DNA of 64,000 bases from VRUE01 sp963729995 (GTDB lineage: Bacteria > Actinomycetota > Thermoleophilia > Solirubrobacterales > 70-9): the NCBI GenBank assembly GCA_963729995.1, contig CAVSPF010000001.1, forward strand, positions 186,001 through 250,000, given 5' to 3'. A program made the translations under genes and the position numbers. Shown here one piece after another: positions 42,056-50,747 of this stretch. How positions within the stretch are numbered: position 1 is the first letter of the stretch; each line of letters opens with the position of its first letter. The notes under the pieces were generated by a model. That model saw only the letters and a program-made list of their open reading frames with translations, was not told the DNA's origin and did not search any database.

Positions 42056-43462
42056 GTGCTCGTGGGCGCCCTGATGCTGTGCTTCGACGGGACGCGGGAC
42101 GGGGACCTCTACCTCCAGCTGGCGAGTGGGCGCTTCATCGCCGCGCACGGGCTCTCCGCGGTCGACCCCTTCCAGACCATCGCCCACGGCGAGCCCTGGC
42201 TCAACCAGCAATGGCTGACCGAGCTGCTCGCCTACCAGGTCGTCCGCTGGATCGGCGTGACCGGGCTGACCATCGCCTACGCGGGACTGCTGGCGGCTCC
42301 GCTGGCGCTGCTGCTGTGGCTCTGTCGCCGCAAGGGGATCGGGATGATGGTGGCGCTCGCGGTCCTCTATTGCCCCGGTCTGTGGGTGATCGTCCACCCC
42401 AGGGCGGCGGGCTTCACCGTGCTCGCCTTCTCCCTGCTGGTCGCGATCCTCGTCCTCGCCTGGCTGGGGCAGCGACCCCAGGCGCCGGCGCGGTTGCGCT
42501 GGGCAGTTCCGGCGACGCTCGCCGTGTTCGCGCTCTGGGCGAACCTGCACGGGGGCTTCGTCGCCGGGCTGCTGCTGATCGGCGTAACCGCCTGCGGGCT
42601 CATCCTGGAGCGGCGGCTGGCAATTCCCAGCGCCATCAGTCCGCACCGCATCGGCCTGCTGGTGCTCACCGGCGTCCTCGCGACGGCGACGGTGACGCTG
42701 GCGACGCCCCTGGGCAGCGAGCTCTGGTCATATCTGGCGAGCTTCCGCAACCCGGCGATCTCGCTGGTGAGCTCGGAGTGGCGGCCGGCCATCCAGTCAC
42801 CGCTCGCGATCGCCTACCTGGGCGTCGCAGCCGTCTTCGTCGGCTGGCTTTGGGCCAGGACACGGCGCCGCCGGCCGCTGACGCCGGTGCTGATCGCCGC
42901 AGCCTTCCTGCTCTTGGCTGCCGTCTCGCTGCGCAACATCGTCTTCGTCGGGCCGGTGTTGGCCCTGGCGATCGCCACGTTGGCCCCCGACAGGGAGCTG
43001 AGGATTCCGCGCTCGCTGATCGGCCTGGCCGTGGCGGCCTCGGCCGGGACGGCGCTGACCTGGGCGATCGTGGTTGGCCCCGCCCGCAACGAGCCCATCC
43101 TCAGCCCGCGCTTGATCGATTACGCCCTTCGGCATCCCCCGCGGACCGGGCACATCGCCTCCTACGCGGGCATCGGGTCCTACATGCTCTGGCGCTCGCC
43201 CAGCGCTCCGGTCGTGCTGGACGGGTGGCTGGAACACTTCTCGGCGGCGGAGCTGCGCGGCACCTACGCCGTTCTCGACGGCCGCGCGGCCGACCCGATG
43301 CCCTATGTGCGGGGGCTGCGGATCGGGGCGGTGATTGCCGACCGCCACAGGGCGATCGAGGCGCTGCGCGCGCACGGCTTCACGGTCGAGTTCAGGACCA
43401 GGGCGGGCGCATACCTCGTCAAACGGGAAGTCGCCAAGCCCGGGAACGCCGCACGGCAGTGA
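42056..43462 (+). CDS. Polytopic membrane protein (GT-C-like)
   Basis: At least 468 residues with about ten to twelve hydrophobic segments. After the first helix comes FDGTRDGDLYLQLASGRFI, where the Asp pair sits where GT-C glycosyltransferases keep a catalytic Asp, and LNQQWLTELLAY follows. The C-terminal ~110 residues are a soluble domain (IASYAGIGSYMLW, VVLDGWLEHFSA). GTG at 42056 is the first usual start, but it cuts into the first helix. In frame, a CTG at 41981 directly after a stop codon would restore the helix and add 25 residues. The stop overlaps the next gene by GTGA. Confidence 0.75.
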   Translation: MLVGALMLCFDGTRDGDLYLQLASGRFIAAHGLSAVDPFQTIAHGEPWLNQQWLTELLAYQVVRWIGVTGLTIAYAGLLAAPLALLLWLCRRKGIGMMVALAVLYCPGLWVIVHPRAAGFTVLAFSLLVAILVLAWLGQRPQAPARLRWAVPATLAVFALWANLHGGFVAGLLLIGVTACGLILERRLAIPSAISPHRIGLLVLTGVLATATVTLATPLGSELWSYLASFRNPAISLVSSEWRPAIQSPLAIAYLGVAAVFVGWLWARTRRRRPLTPVLIAAAFLLLAAVSLRNIVFVGPVLALAIATLAPDRELRIPRSLIGLAVAASAGTALTWAIVVGPARNEPILSPRLIDYALRHPPRTGHIASYAGIGSYMLWRSPSAPVVLDGWLEHFSAAELRGTYAVLDGRAADPMPYVRGLRIGAVIADRHRAIEALRAHGFTVEFRTRAGAYLVKREVAKPGNAARQ

Positions 43463-44193
43463 GGTCCCCGCTGCGCCGTCGCCTGCTGATCGGCGGGGCG
43501 GCCCTGCTGGCGGCGATCGCGATCCTGCTCGCCACCGGCTTCGTCTACCTGCTGAGCCTGCCCGGGACCGGCGACGCGGAAGCACGGGTGCGGCGGATCC
43601 TGGCCGAACACGGCGGCACGCTCGGTCGCCTGCCGCCTCCGGCGAAGCTGGCCAAGGCCGTGGTCGAGGTCGAGGACGAGAACTTCTACGCCAACGTCGC
43701 CGTCAACATCCTCGACGGCGCCGGGCGAGCCGCGCTGGCAACCCTGCAAACAGGCGGGGACCCCGGCGGCAGCACCATCGGCCAGCAACTCGCCAAGCGC
43801 CTCTACCCACACGCCGGCGGCTTGGGAGGGACGCTCGAAGAGATCGGCGTCGCGGTCAAGCTCTCCATGCACTACTCGAAAGCGCAGATCCTGAACATGT
43901 ACCTGAGCTCCGTCTACTACGGAAACGGCTACTGGGGCGACGTCGCGGCGGCGAGAGGCTACTTCGGGGTCTCCCCACGGGTCCTCACATGGGGTGAGGC
44001 GACGATGCTGGCGGGCCTGCCGCAGGCACCCTCCGAATACGACCCCGTGCACCACCTGGGGCTCGCCCGGCAGCGCCAGCGCCACGTCCTCGACCAGCTG
44101 GTCGACAACCATGTGCTGTCGACGGCGCGGGCCAACGCCATCTTCCGCGAACGGCTGCCGCTGCGACGCAGTTCGAGACGGTCCGCCCGCTGA
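43459..44193 (+). CDS. Monofunctional peptidoglycan glycosyltransferase (GT51)
   Basis: GT51 enzymes polymerise lipid II into glycan strands. This 244-residue protein has one transmembrane helix (about 10-33) and only the transglycosylase domain. Catalytic Glu72 is in VEDENFYANV, followed by GGSTIGQQLAKRLYP, the second Glu region EEIGVAVKLSMHYSKAQIL, NMYLSSVYYGNGYWG and EATMLAGLPQAPSEYDP. The usual GGSTI(T/S)QQ has Gly in the sixth position here. There is no transpeptidase domain. It overlaps the polytopic protein gene (GTGA) and is followed 19 bases later by a CHAP hydrolase. Confidence 0.9.
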   Translation: MRSPLRRRLLIGGAALLAAIAILLATGFVYLLSLPGTGDAEARVRRILAEHGGTLGRLPPPAKLAKAVVEVEDENFYANVAVNILDGAGRAALATLQTGGDPGGSTIGQQLAKRLYPHAGGLGGTLEEIGVAVKLSMHYSKAQILNMYLSSVYYGNGYWGDVAAARGYFGVSPRVLTWGEATMLAGLPQAPSEYDPVHHLGLARQRQRHVLDQLVDNHVLSTARANAIFRERLPLRRSSRRSAR

Positions 44194-44212
44194 GGGAGAA
44201 TCCGGGAGGGGC

Positions 44213-45247
44213 ATGGCCAATCGACTTCGTCATGGTTGGGTCGCGGTCCTCGTCTTTGCGGCGTCGGTCACCGCCGCCCAGGCGGGCGCTTCCACAGGCG
44301 GCTATCCATATTGGAGCTACGCCGGGCCCGGCACCAACCCCGCGACCTACACCTGGACCGACGCCCGCGGCAACGGGTTCTCGCCCTACGGATACGCCTA
44401 CCGCAACTGCACCGACTACGTCGCCTGGAAGCTCAGCACTGCCAACCGCTTCCGCGATTACCGGGGGCTGGGCAACGCGGTGAGCTGGGCGGGGACCGCA
44501 CGGGCACGCGGTTACGCCGTCAACCACGTCCCCGCGCGCGGCGCGGTCGCCTGGTGGGGCGCGGAGATGTTCGGCGGGTTCGGACACGTCGCCTGGGTCG
44601 TGGCGGTGGACGTCGGCTCGGTGAAGATCGCTGAGTACAACCACGCCGGCAATGGGACGTTCGACCTGCGCGACGTCGCGCCCGGCGCGGCCGATTCCTA
44701 TATCCACTTCAAGGACCTGCCGGTCCTCCTTCGGGAGGGCGATTTCATCTCCGCACCGGGCGCGGGGGGCGCCTACCGGCTGGTCGGCGGTGCGCCGGTC
44801 TACGTCAGCCGCTGGTCGGGCTTTGGTGGGCGGCGCTCGGTTCTGCTGATCAGCCGCGCACGATTCCACCGCCTGCGGGCCTATCCGGCAAACGGGACAT
44901 TCGTCACCGGGGGCGGCCATCCGTATCGGATCGCCGGCGGGGCGCCAATCGCGATCGGAAGCTGGGCGCGCATCGGGGGGCATCGACCGGCGATCCGAAT
45001 TGACCCCGCGGCCATCGCCCATGCGGGCGGACGCGGGCGCTGGAGTCACCTGCGGAGATTGCCGCGCGACCACACGATTCTCCGGGCGGGCCCGCTTGGA
45101 CACCTGTACTCGATCCGAGCAGGCGCCCCCAGCCCGATTCCGACTCTGCCAGCCGGGCGCGCCGCGGTCGTCGTCGACCCGGCGGCGATCGCGAACGCAG
45201 GCGAGCCCGGAGTGTGGCGCTTCCTGCGCCCCACCCCCCGGCGCTGA
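44213..45247 (+). CDS. Secreted CHAP-domain hydrolase
   Basis: 344 residues with a signal peptide (HGWVAVLVFAASVTAAQAGA). The CHAP domain (about 45-155) has nucleophile Cys66 in YRNCTDYVAWKL, His125 in GGFGHVAWV and the third catalytic position at Glu141 in IAEYNHAG, so it is probably a peptidoglycan amidase or endopeptidase. Residues about 160-344 form repeated beta-hairpin units (YRLVGGAPVYVSRWSGFGG and two similar copies), perhaps wall-binding. GGGAGGGG lies just before the ATG at 44213. With the GT51 gene it pairs glycan synthesis and cleavage. Confidence 0.87.
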   Translation: MANRLRHGWVAVLVFAASVTAAQAGASTGGYPYWSYAGPGTNPATYTWTDARGNGFSPYGYAYRNCTDYVAWKLSTANRFRDYRGLGNAVSWAGTARARGYAVNHVPARGAVAWWGAEMFGGFGHVAWVVAVDVGSVKIAEYNHAGNGTFDLRDVAPGAADSYIHFKDLPVLLREGDFISAPGAGGAYRLVGGAPVYVSRWSGFGGRRSVLLISRARFHRLRAYPANGTFVTGGGHPYRIAGGAPIAIGSWARIGGHRPAIRIDPAAIAHAGGRGRWSHLRRLPRDHTILRAGPLGHLYSIRAGAPSPIPTLPAGRAAVVVDPAAIANAGEPGVWRFLRPTPRR

Positions 45248-45255
45248 GCGCCACA

Positions 45256-45282
45256 GGCTCACGCGCCGGCCGGCCGTGAGCC
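45256..45282. terminator. Intergenic hairpin between convergent genes
   Basis: GGCTCACG and CGTGAGCC form an 8-bp perfect stem with a G+C-rich 11-base loop between the CHAP gene and the convergent flavoprotein gene. No T tract follows, so it is a weak terminator candidate. Confidence 0.4.
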
Positions 45283-45301
45283 CTTCTCGCGGCCCCTGCA
45301 A

Positions 45302-46576
45302 CTACCGCCAGGGGTCGACGCCCAGCGCGCGGGCAACGTCCAGCGCGGAGCTGATCGCGTCCTCGTGCAGGCCATGGCCGAAGTGGCTGCCGCAGTAATA
45401 GGTGTTCCGTACGCCGTTCAGCTCCGGCAGCCGGCCGGTGGTGGCGCAGGAGCGAAAATCGAAGATCGGGGTCCGCAGGACGGTGTCCAACTCGATCCGC
45501 TCCTCGCGGATCGGGAAGTTCGGGTGCTGCGAGGCGATCAGGTCGCAGGAGCGCGGGACACCGGGCTCGAACCACAGGCTCCCGTTCACCGAAGTCGAGA
45601 GGACACCGTTTCGGCGGCGGTACAGGAAGGTGTAGGCCTGCATCAGCTCCCGCCTCGGGAAGGCGGCATGGTCGCGGTGCACCACCAGGCGGCCGTCCTT
45701 GTAACGCCAGGCGGAAAGCAGCTCCCGCTCGAGCGGAGTCGGCGCCTCGAGCAGCTGCAGCGCCTGATCGGCGTTACAGGCAAAGATCACCTTGTCGAAG
45801 ATCTGCTCGCCATGGTCGGAGACGATGTGGACCCGGTCGCCGACGCGGCGCACCGCCCGGATGCGCGCGTCGCGCACGATCCGCTCCTCGAAGGCGCGCG
45901 CCAGGGCGGACACGTAGCTCTTGGTCCCGCCCGGAAGCGTGCGCACCGAATAGATCGCCTTCGGCGACATCACGTCGTTGTGGACCGCAACCTTCTCGAA
46001 GAAGAACCGCGCCGGCGCTTCCAGCACTTCCTCGCCGCTCATCGACGACAGAAGGCAGAGCCCGCAGAGGAAGATCGTTTCCGCGTCGCCGGCGATGCGC
46101 GGCAGGAGGCGCAGCGACTCGCGCACGGTGAGATCGCCGAACCCGCCCGCCTGCTGGATCTTCCGCGCCGCGGCCAGCTCGCGCGACAGCTGCCAGAACG
46201 GGCGCAGCTGCGATGGTCGCAGCAGCCGGAAGCGCTGAGCGCGGAGCCCCCGCAGGCTCGGCGTGATGTAGATGCCTTCGCGGCGGTCGAGATCGTGGAC
46301 GCTCATGAAGGCGCCCGCCGATGGACGGGTCGCGATCCCCAGCTCGTCGAGCAGCCGGAAGAAGTGCCTGTAGCCGGCGCGGCCGAAGGCGGCCACGGCG
46401 ATGTCGACCTCCTGCCCGTCCCGCGCCGTGAAGGTGTATGCGTTGCCGCCCAGGCGCGACTCCTTCTCGAACAGCGTCAGCTCGAAGTCCCGCCGCAGGA
46501 AGTGGCCGGCGGCGAGCCCGGCGGCTCCTCCTCCGATGACAGCTATGCGCTCAGGGTCCGTCCGCGAAACCCCCAT
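45302..46576 (-). CDS. FAD-dependent amine oxidase-like protein
   Basis: A 424-residue flavoprotein. The N-terminal Rossmann motif AVIGGGAAGLAAG (12-24) binds FAD, followed by TLFEKESRLGGNAYTF. The C-terminal part contains NTYYCGSHFGHGLHEDAISSA, which closes the FAD site. It belongs to the NAD(P)/FAD amine oxidase group that includes carotenoid-modifying, polyamine and cyclopropane-lipid-associated enzymes; members of this last kind often sit beside lipid-modification genes. The substrate is unknown. It diverges from the 46646 operon over 69 bases that contain a strong palindrome. Confidence 0.87.
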   Translation of the reverse strand: MGVSRTDPERIAVIGGGAAGLAAGHFLRRDFELTLFEKESRLGGNAYTFTARDGQEVDIAVAAFGRAGYRHFFRLLDELGIATRPSAGAFMSVHDLDRREGIYITPSLRGLRAQRFRLLRPSQLRPFWQLSRELAAARKIQQAGGFGDLTVRESLRLLPRIAGDAETIFLCGLCLLSSMSGEEVLEAPARFFFEKVAVHNDVMSPKAIYSVRTLPGGTKSYVSALARAFEERIVRDARIRAVRRVGDRVHIVSDHGEQIFDKVIFACNADQALQLLEAPTPLERELLSAWRYKDGRLVVHRDHAAFPRRELMQAYTFLYRRRNGVLSTSVNGSLWFEPGVPRSCDLIASQHPNFPIREERIELDTVLRTPIFDFRSCATTGRLPELNGVRNTYYCGSHFGHGLHEDAISSALDVARALGVDPWR

Positions 46577-46582
46577 GCAGGC

Positions 46583-46620
46583 GAGCGTACTGCCGATGCA
46601 CGGCCATCGGCAGTACGCTC
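46583..46620. promoter_or_regulatory. 16-bp-arm palindrome between divergent flavoprotein genes
   Basis: GAGCGTACTGCCGATG (46583-46598) and its exact complement (46605-46620) are separated by CACGGC. It fills over half of the 69-base gap between two divergent starts, seven bases from one and 25 from the other. It may be an operator for both directions or an RNA hairpin in either leader. Confidence 0.7.
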
Positions 46621-46645
46621 ACGGCCGGCTCATGACGCTGGTCAG

Positions 46646-48274
46646 ATGACCGAGGGACGGGAGGAGTTCGACGCGCTGGTGGTCGGTGGCGGCCACAACG
46701 GCCTCTGCCTCGCCGCCTACCTGGCGCGCGCCGGCTGGTCGGTGGCGGTGCTGGAGCGTCGCCACGAGGAGGGCGGCGGGCTAAACACCGAGGAGCCCTG
46801 CATCCCCGGCTTCTACCACAACATGCACGCCCAGTTCATGGAGTTCCTCGACTACATGCCGGTCTACAGGGACTTCGACCTGGAGCGGATGGGAGCCCGC
46901 TGGGTGTATCCCGAGGCGCAGTGCGGAATCGCCTTCGCCGACGGCCGCCCGCCGCTGATCATCCACCGCCCCGACTTGCTCGACCGCACCTGGAAGAGCA
47001 TCGCCCGCTACTCGAAGGCGGACGCGGACACGTTCTGCGAGCTGAAGCGCCGCACGATGCAGATCGACCAGATCCTCGCCGCGGCGCTGTACGCGCCGCC
47101 GCCGCCCATCCCCGAGGGGGGGATCGACAACCCGCTCGACAACCCGCTGATCGGCCCGATCTTCTCCCACCTAGGGCTCGACAAGGCCTGCTTGCTGAAG
47201 TCGCCGAAGGTGATCATCGACGAGCTGTTCGAGACGCCGGAGCTGCGCGCCCTGCTCTACCGCGAGTGCGTCGAGTGGGGAACGCCGGTCGACATGGAGA
47301 TGGGCGGCATCTCCTTCGTGATGTCCGTGCTCTGGTTCTCCGGCATCTGGAAGCTGATGGTCGGCGGCACCCACACCCTCGCTCACGCGATGACGCAGGC
47401 CTGCCTGCGCGAGGGCGTCACGTTCCTCGAGTCCTCCGAGGTCTCGAGCGTGATCCTCGACGGCCGCCGCGCGGTGGGGGTGCGCACCGCCGACGGCCGT
47501 GAGTTCGGCGCCCGGCACGTCGTCGCCTCCAACGCCGACGTCAAGCAGACGCTGCTGGGGATGGTCGGCGAGGAGAACCTCTCGGAGCTGTGGCGACGGC
47601 GGGCCCACGCGTTCCGCTATGGGCCCAGCCACGTCCTGGCGACGACCGTCTGGTGCCTGCGCGAGGCGCCCCACTACCGCTCCGCCGAGGTCGACCCCGA
47701 GATCGACCACTGTTTCTACGTGATGGTCGGCTTCGACGGGCCCGACGATACGATCGACTACATCCGCGCCGCCTACTCCGGGCACCTACCGCAGCATGCC
47801 GCCGGCGTCTGGGTGAACACGCTCCACGACCCCAGCCAGGGCCCGCCGGGAATGCACGCCGCGACCGGGTGGTTCTTCTTCCCGCCGGCCGACCGGCTCA
47901 GCGAGCGGGAGTGGGAGGAGGTGCGGCGCACCTACAACGCCGGCTTCCTCGAGACCTGGCAGCGCTTCGCGCCGAACATGACGACCGACAACGTGCTCGC
48001 GGAGCGCCTCTACACGCCCGACCAGATGGACTCGAAGAACAAGATGCGCTTCGGCGACTTCTCCAACGGCGCCTTCGCGCTCGACCAGCTCAACTCCTCG
48101 CGGCCGTTCCCCGAGGCCTCGCAGTACCGCACCGAGATCGAGGGCCTGTACCTCTGCGGCGCTTCGAGCCACCCCGGCGGGGGCGTACACGCTGGATGCG
48201 GTTACAACGCCTACAAGGCGATCGCCGCGGACCACGACCTGCCGGCGCCTTTCCAGGAGGGGAGGATCTACTGA
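46646..48274 (+). CDS. Phytoene dehydrogenase-like flavoprotein 1
   Basis: A 542-residue NAD(P)/FAD oxidoreductase of the CrtI-like class. The FAD motif is VVGGGHNGLCLAAYLARAG, followed by LERRHEEGGGLNTEE. A C-terminal FAD-closing segment, LYLCGASSHPGGGVHAGCG, matches phytoene desaturases. The middle part (ADADTFCELKRRTMQIDQIL) is the substrate domain. The ATG at 46646 is used; the open frame continues far upstream only because it runs backward through the flavoprotein at 45302. It overlaps the SCP2 gene by one base (TGATG). The chemistry cannot be fixed from sequence; carotenoid, sterol or fatty-chain desaturation are possibilities. Confidence 0.88.
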   Translation: MTEGREEFDALVVGGGHNGLCLAAYLARAGWSVAVLERRHEEGGGLNTEEPCIPGFYHNMHAQFMEFLDYMPVYRDFDLERMGARWVYPEAQCGIAFADGRPPLIIHRPDLLDRTWKSIARYSKADADTFCELKRRTMQIDQILAAALYAPPPPIPEGGIDNPLDNPLIGPIFSHLGLDKACLLKSPKVIIDELFETPELRALLYRECVEWGTPVDMEMGGISFVMSVLWFSGIWKLMVGGTHTLAHAMTQACLREGVTFLESSEVSSVILDGRRAVGVRTADGREFGARHVVASNADVKQTLLGMVGEENLSELWRRRAHAFRYGPSHVLATTVWCLREAPHYRSAEVDPEIDHCFYVMVGFDGPDDTIDYIRAAYSGHLPQHAAGVWVNTLHDPSQGPPGMHAATGWFFFPPADRLSEREWEEVRRTYNAGFLETWQRFAPNMTTDNVLAERLYTPDQMDSKNKMRFGDFSNGAFALDQLNSSRPFPEASQYRTEIEGLYLCGASSHPGGGVHAGCGYNAYKAIAADHDLPAPFQEGRIY

Positions 48275-48732
48275 TGGCATACGAGGTGTTCTCCCAGGAG
48301 TGGCTCGGGCAGTGGGCCACACTGATCAATTCCGACGAGTCGCTGCCGGAGCGCGCCCCGGCCGGTGTCTGGCGCATCTACCTTCGCGCCGAGGGCGACG
48401 GCGTCTCCCCGTACGTGGCGGCGGGGGAGACCATGCACCTGATGCTCCATCTCGAGGACGGGCGCTGCACGCGGCTCGAGCGCACCGCCGCCGCACCCGG
48501 GCCGCGCGAGCTGGACTTTCGCTTCTCGGGCCCGGCGGGGGTCTTCGAGGAAGTCGCCGCGGGCCTTCGCGACCCCGTCGACGCGGGCCTGGCGGGTGAC
48601 ATCAAGATCGCGGGCGACATGGCGTTCCTCCTCCGCAACGCGGAGTTGGTGAAGGAGATCGTCGACCTCTACGTCGGCCGCCTGGAGACCGACTGGCCGC
48701 GCGGGCGGCCGCCGTATGGGGACGGCACGTGA
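48274..48732 (+). CDS. SCP2 sterol-carrier-like protein
   Basis: A 152-residue protein. MHLMLHLEDGRCTRLERTAA, then REL DFRFSGPAGVFEEVA and DIKIAGDMAFLLRNAELV follow the SCP2 pattern, in which a beta sheet and helices enclose a hydrophobic lipid pocket and the late IKGD-type segment is typical. It has no catalytic residues. It starts on the stop of flavoprotein 1 and ends overlapping the start of flavoprotein 2 (GTGA), so all three are made together, and it may present a lipid substrate to these enzymes. Confidence 0.75.
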   Translation: MAYEVFSQEWLGQWATLINSDESLPERAPAGVWRIYLRAEGDGVSPYVAAGETMHLMLHLEDGRCTRLERTAAAPGPRELDFRFSGPAGVFEEVAAGLRDPVDAGLAGDIKIAGDMAFLLRNAELVKEIVDLYVGRLETDWPRGRPPYGDGT

Positions 48733-50345
48733 CGGAGGCGGCGATCGAGCCGAACTTGCCGTCGAGCTTCGACGCGGTAATCGTCGGCGCCGGCCACAAC
48801 GGCCTCACCCTCGCCGCCTACCTGGCGCGCAGCGGGCTCTCGGTCGGCGTCTTCGAGCGCCGCGGCGAGGAGGGCGGCGGCCTCTGCACCGAGGAGCTGA
48901 CGCTGCCAGGGTTCCTGCACAACGTCCACGCCAACTACCACACCTTCGTCGGGCTGGCGCCGGCCTTCCGCCACCTCGGCATCCTCGAGCAGGGTGTCGA
49001 GTACGTCCGGCCGGAGGTGCAGATGGCGAGCGTCTTCGACGACGGGCGGGCGCTCTGCGTGCACACCGACATCGAGCGCACCTGCGCCTCGATCGCCCGT
49101 TTCTCCGAGCGCGACGCGGAGACCTTCGCCCGCTTCAAGACGGAGGCGCGCCAGTACGTCGACCTGATGCTCGAGACGTTCATGTACGGGCCGCCGGTTG
49201 GGATCAACGACCTCACCAAGGCCCTGGTCACGTTCGGGCTGGAGGGGCGCTCCGAGTTCCTCGAGGCAAAGCTGCGGGGCTCGACGATCGAGCAGTTCCT
49301 CGAGCGCCACTTCGAGTCGGACCAGGTGAAGGCGCACCTCGCCTTCCACGGGGCGCTGTGCGGCTACGCCACCGACCAGAAGGGCCTGGCGGTCGGGTAC
49401 CCGCTGCTGGTCGGGAAGATCGACAACTGGCAGGTCTCCCTGGGCGGCTCGCACCGCGTCGCCCACGCGCTCTGGCGCGACCTCGTCGCCCACGGCGGCC
49501 TGGTGTTCGTGCAGTCGGAGGTGACGCGGATCCTCACCGACGGGGGCCGCGCCGTCGGCGTTGAGCTGGAGGACGGCCGCACGGTCGAGGCCGCCAAGCT
49601 GGTCGCCTCGAGCATCGACCCCGAGCACACCTTTGGCAGCCTGCTCGCCTCCGAGCCGGCGGCGGAGCCGATCCGCGCCCGCCTCGGCGAGGTGCGCCAC
49701 CTGCCCTGGAGCCTGTTCTCGGTGCACCTCGCCCTCGACGAGGCGCCTCGCTACGAGGCCGCGTCCTTCGACCCCGACGTCGACCGCGCCTGGGTGATGA
49801 ACCTCGGCTACTCGAGCCTCGGCGACCTGCTCTCGGACTGGGCGGCCGTGCGCGAAGGACGCCTGCCCGATCCGCGCCCAAACGCGGCCGTCAACAGCCT
49901 CTTCGACCCGTTCGACGCCCCGCCCGGCCGCTTCACGGGGCTGCTCCGCCAGATCGTGCCGGTCGCGCCCGGCGGCGGGCCTGCGGAGTCGTGGGACGCC
50001 GCGAAGGAGGACTACGCGCGGCGCTGCGTCGAGACCTGGCAGGCAGCGGCGCCCAACCTCGGCGACGCGGTGCTCGCCTCCGCCATCGACACGCCCGCGG
50101 ACATCTCGCGAAAGCTGGTCAACATGGTCAACGGAGACTGGATGATGGGAGAGATAAGCCTCGACAACCTGCTTGACCGCCGGCCGCTGCCGGAGCTGTC
50201 CGGCTACCGGACGCCGGTGGAGCGGCTCTACATGTGCGGGTCGAGCCAGCACCCACACGGGTTCATCACCTTCGCGCCCGGCTACAACGCGCTGCAGGCG
50301 ATCGCCGCCGACATCGACCTGGAGCCATGGTGGAGATGGGAGTAG
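48729..50345 (+). CDS. Phytoene dehydrogenase-like flavoprotein 2
   Basis: 538 residues, paralogous to flavoprotein 1: VIVGAGHNGLTLAAYLARSG, FERRGEEGGGLCTEE, ASIARFSERDAETFARFK and the C-terminal LYMCGSSQHPHGFITFAPG. The FAD-binding ends are well conserved, while the central domain differs (GRSEFLEAKLRGSTIEQFLE), so the substrate is likely related but not identical. It starts with GTG at 48729 on the stop of the SCP2-like gene and overlaps the following small gene. Confidence 0.88.
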   Translation: MTEAAIEPNLPSSFDAVIVGAGHNGLTLAAYLARSGLSVGVFERRGEEGGGLCTEELTLPGFLHNVHANYHTFVGLAPAFRHLGILEQGVEYVRPEVQMASVFDDGRALCVHTDIERTCASIARFSERDAETFARFKTEARQYVDLMLETFMYGPPVGINDLTKALVTFGLEGRSEFLEAKLRGSTIEQFLERHFESDQVKAHLAFHGALCGYATDQKGLAVGYPLLVGKIDNWQVSLGGSHRVAHALWRDLVAHGGLVFVQSEVTRILTDGGRAVGVELEDGRTVEAAKLVASSIDPEHTFGSLLASEPAAEPIRARLGEVRHLPWSLFSVHLALDEAPRYEAASFDPDVDRAWVMNLGYSSLGDLLSDWAAVREGRLPDPRPNAAVNSLFDPFDAPPGRFTGLLRQIVPVAPGGGPAESWDAAKEDYARRCVETWQAAAPNLGDAVLASAIDTPADISRKLVNMVNGDWMMGEISLDNLLDRRPLPELSGYRTPVERLYMCGSSQHPHGFITFAPGYNALQAIAADIDLEPWWRWE

Positions 50346-50731
50346 AGGTGGGCGCCCCGCCGGTGGTGGTGGACGATCCCGGGTCGGCCGGGATGGCGTA
50401 CATCTCCGCCTCGCTGATGGAGAAGGCGGTTGAGGAGGCTCCTCAGCTCGCTCGCCGGATGAGGGGGTCGTTCACGCTGTGGGCGACCGATTACAGAACC
50501 GGGGTCACGATCCGCTTCGAGGGCTCACGCGTGGCGATCGACAGCACGCGCGACGATGGCGCCTGGCTGGCGATCGAGGGTGAGGCGCTCGTGCTCGCAC
50601 GGCTCGGCGGCGGCGAGCACGACTTCAGCGCGCTGCGGCGCGGCAAAGTTCGGGTCCGCGGCCTCCTCCGCCATCCGCTGTTCGGCCTGCGCCTGCGGCG
50701 GCTGCTGGCGGCCGCTCGACCGCCGCTATAG
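50327..50731 (+). CDS. Second small SCP2-like protein
   Basis: 134 residues from ATG at 50327 (ATG at 50336 is also possible). The pattern SFTLWATDYRTGVTIRFEGS, RDDGAWLAIEGEALVLARL and KVRVRGLLRHPLFGLRLRRL resembles an SCP2 fold: a sheet followed by a late basic segment. The resemblance is weaker than for 48274-48732. It overlaps the end of flavoprotein 2 by 19 bases, repeating the flavoprotein-then-SCP2 order of the first cassette. It is the last gene of the operon. Confidence 0.62.
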   Translation: MVEMGVEVGAPPVVVDDPGSAGMAYISASLMEKAVEEAPQLARRMRGSFTLWATDYRTGVTIRFEGSRVAIDSTRDDGAWLAIEGEALVLARLGGGEHDFSALRRGKVRVRGLLRHPLFGLRLRRLLAAARPPL

Positions 50732-50747
50732 AACCGATCCCTTCCGG

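Noticed and set aside
41977..43458. 738-residue open frame leading into the GT51 domain
   Set aside because: Its first 494 residues lie out of frame over the polytopic membrane protein and are Arg/Gly-rich; the GT51 protein begins with its membrane helix at the GTG on the GTGA overlap.
45365..46645. N-terminal extension of flavoprotein 1 to 969 residues
   Set aside because: The upstream part is the reverse of the amine oxidase-like gene and continues through the palindrome; the FAD motif starts just after the ATG at 46646.
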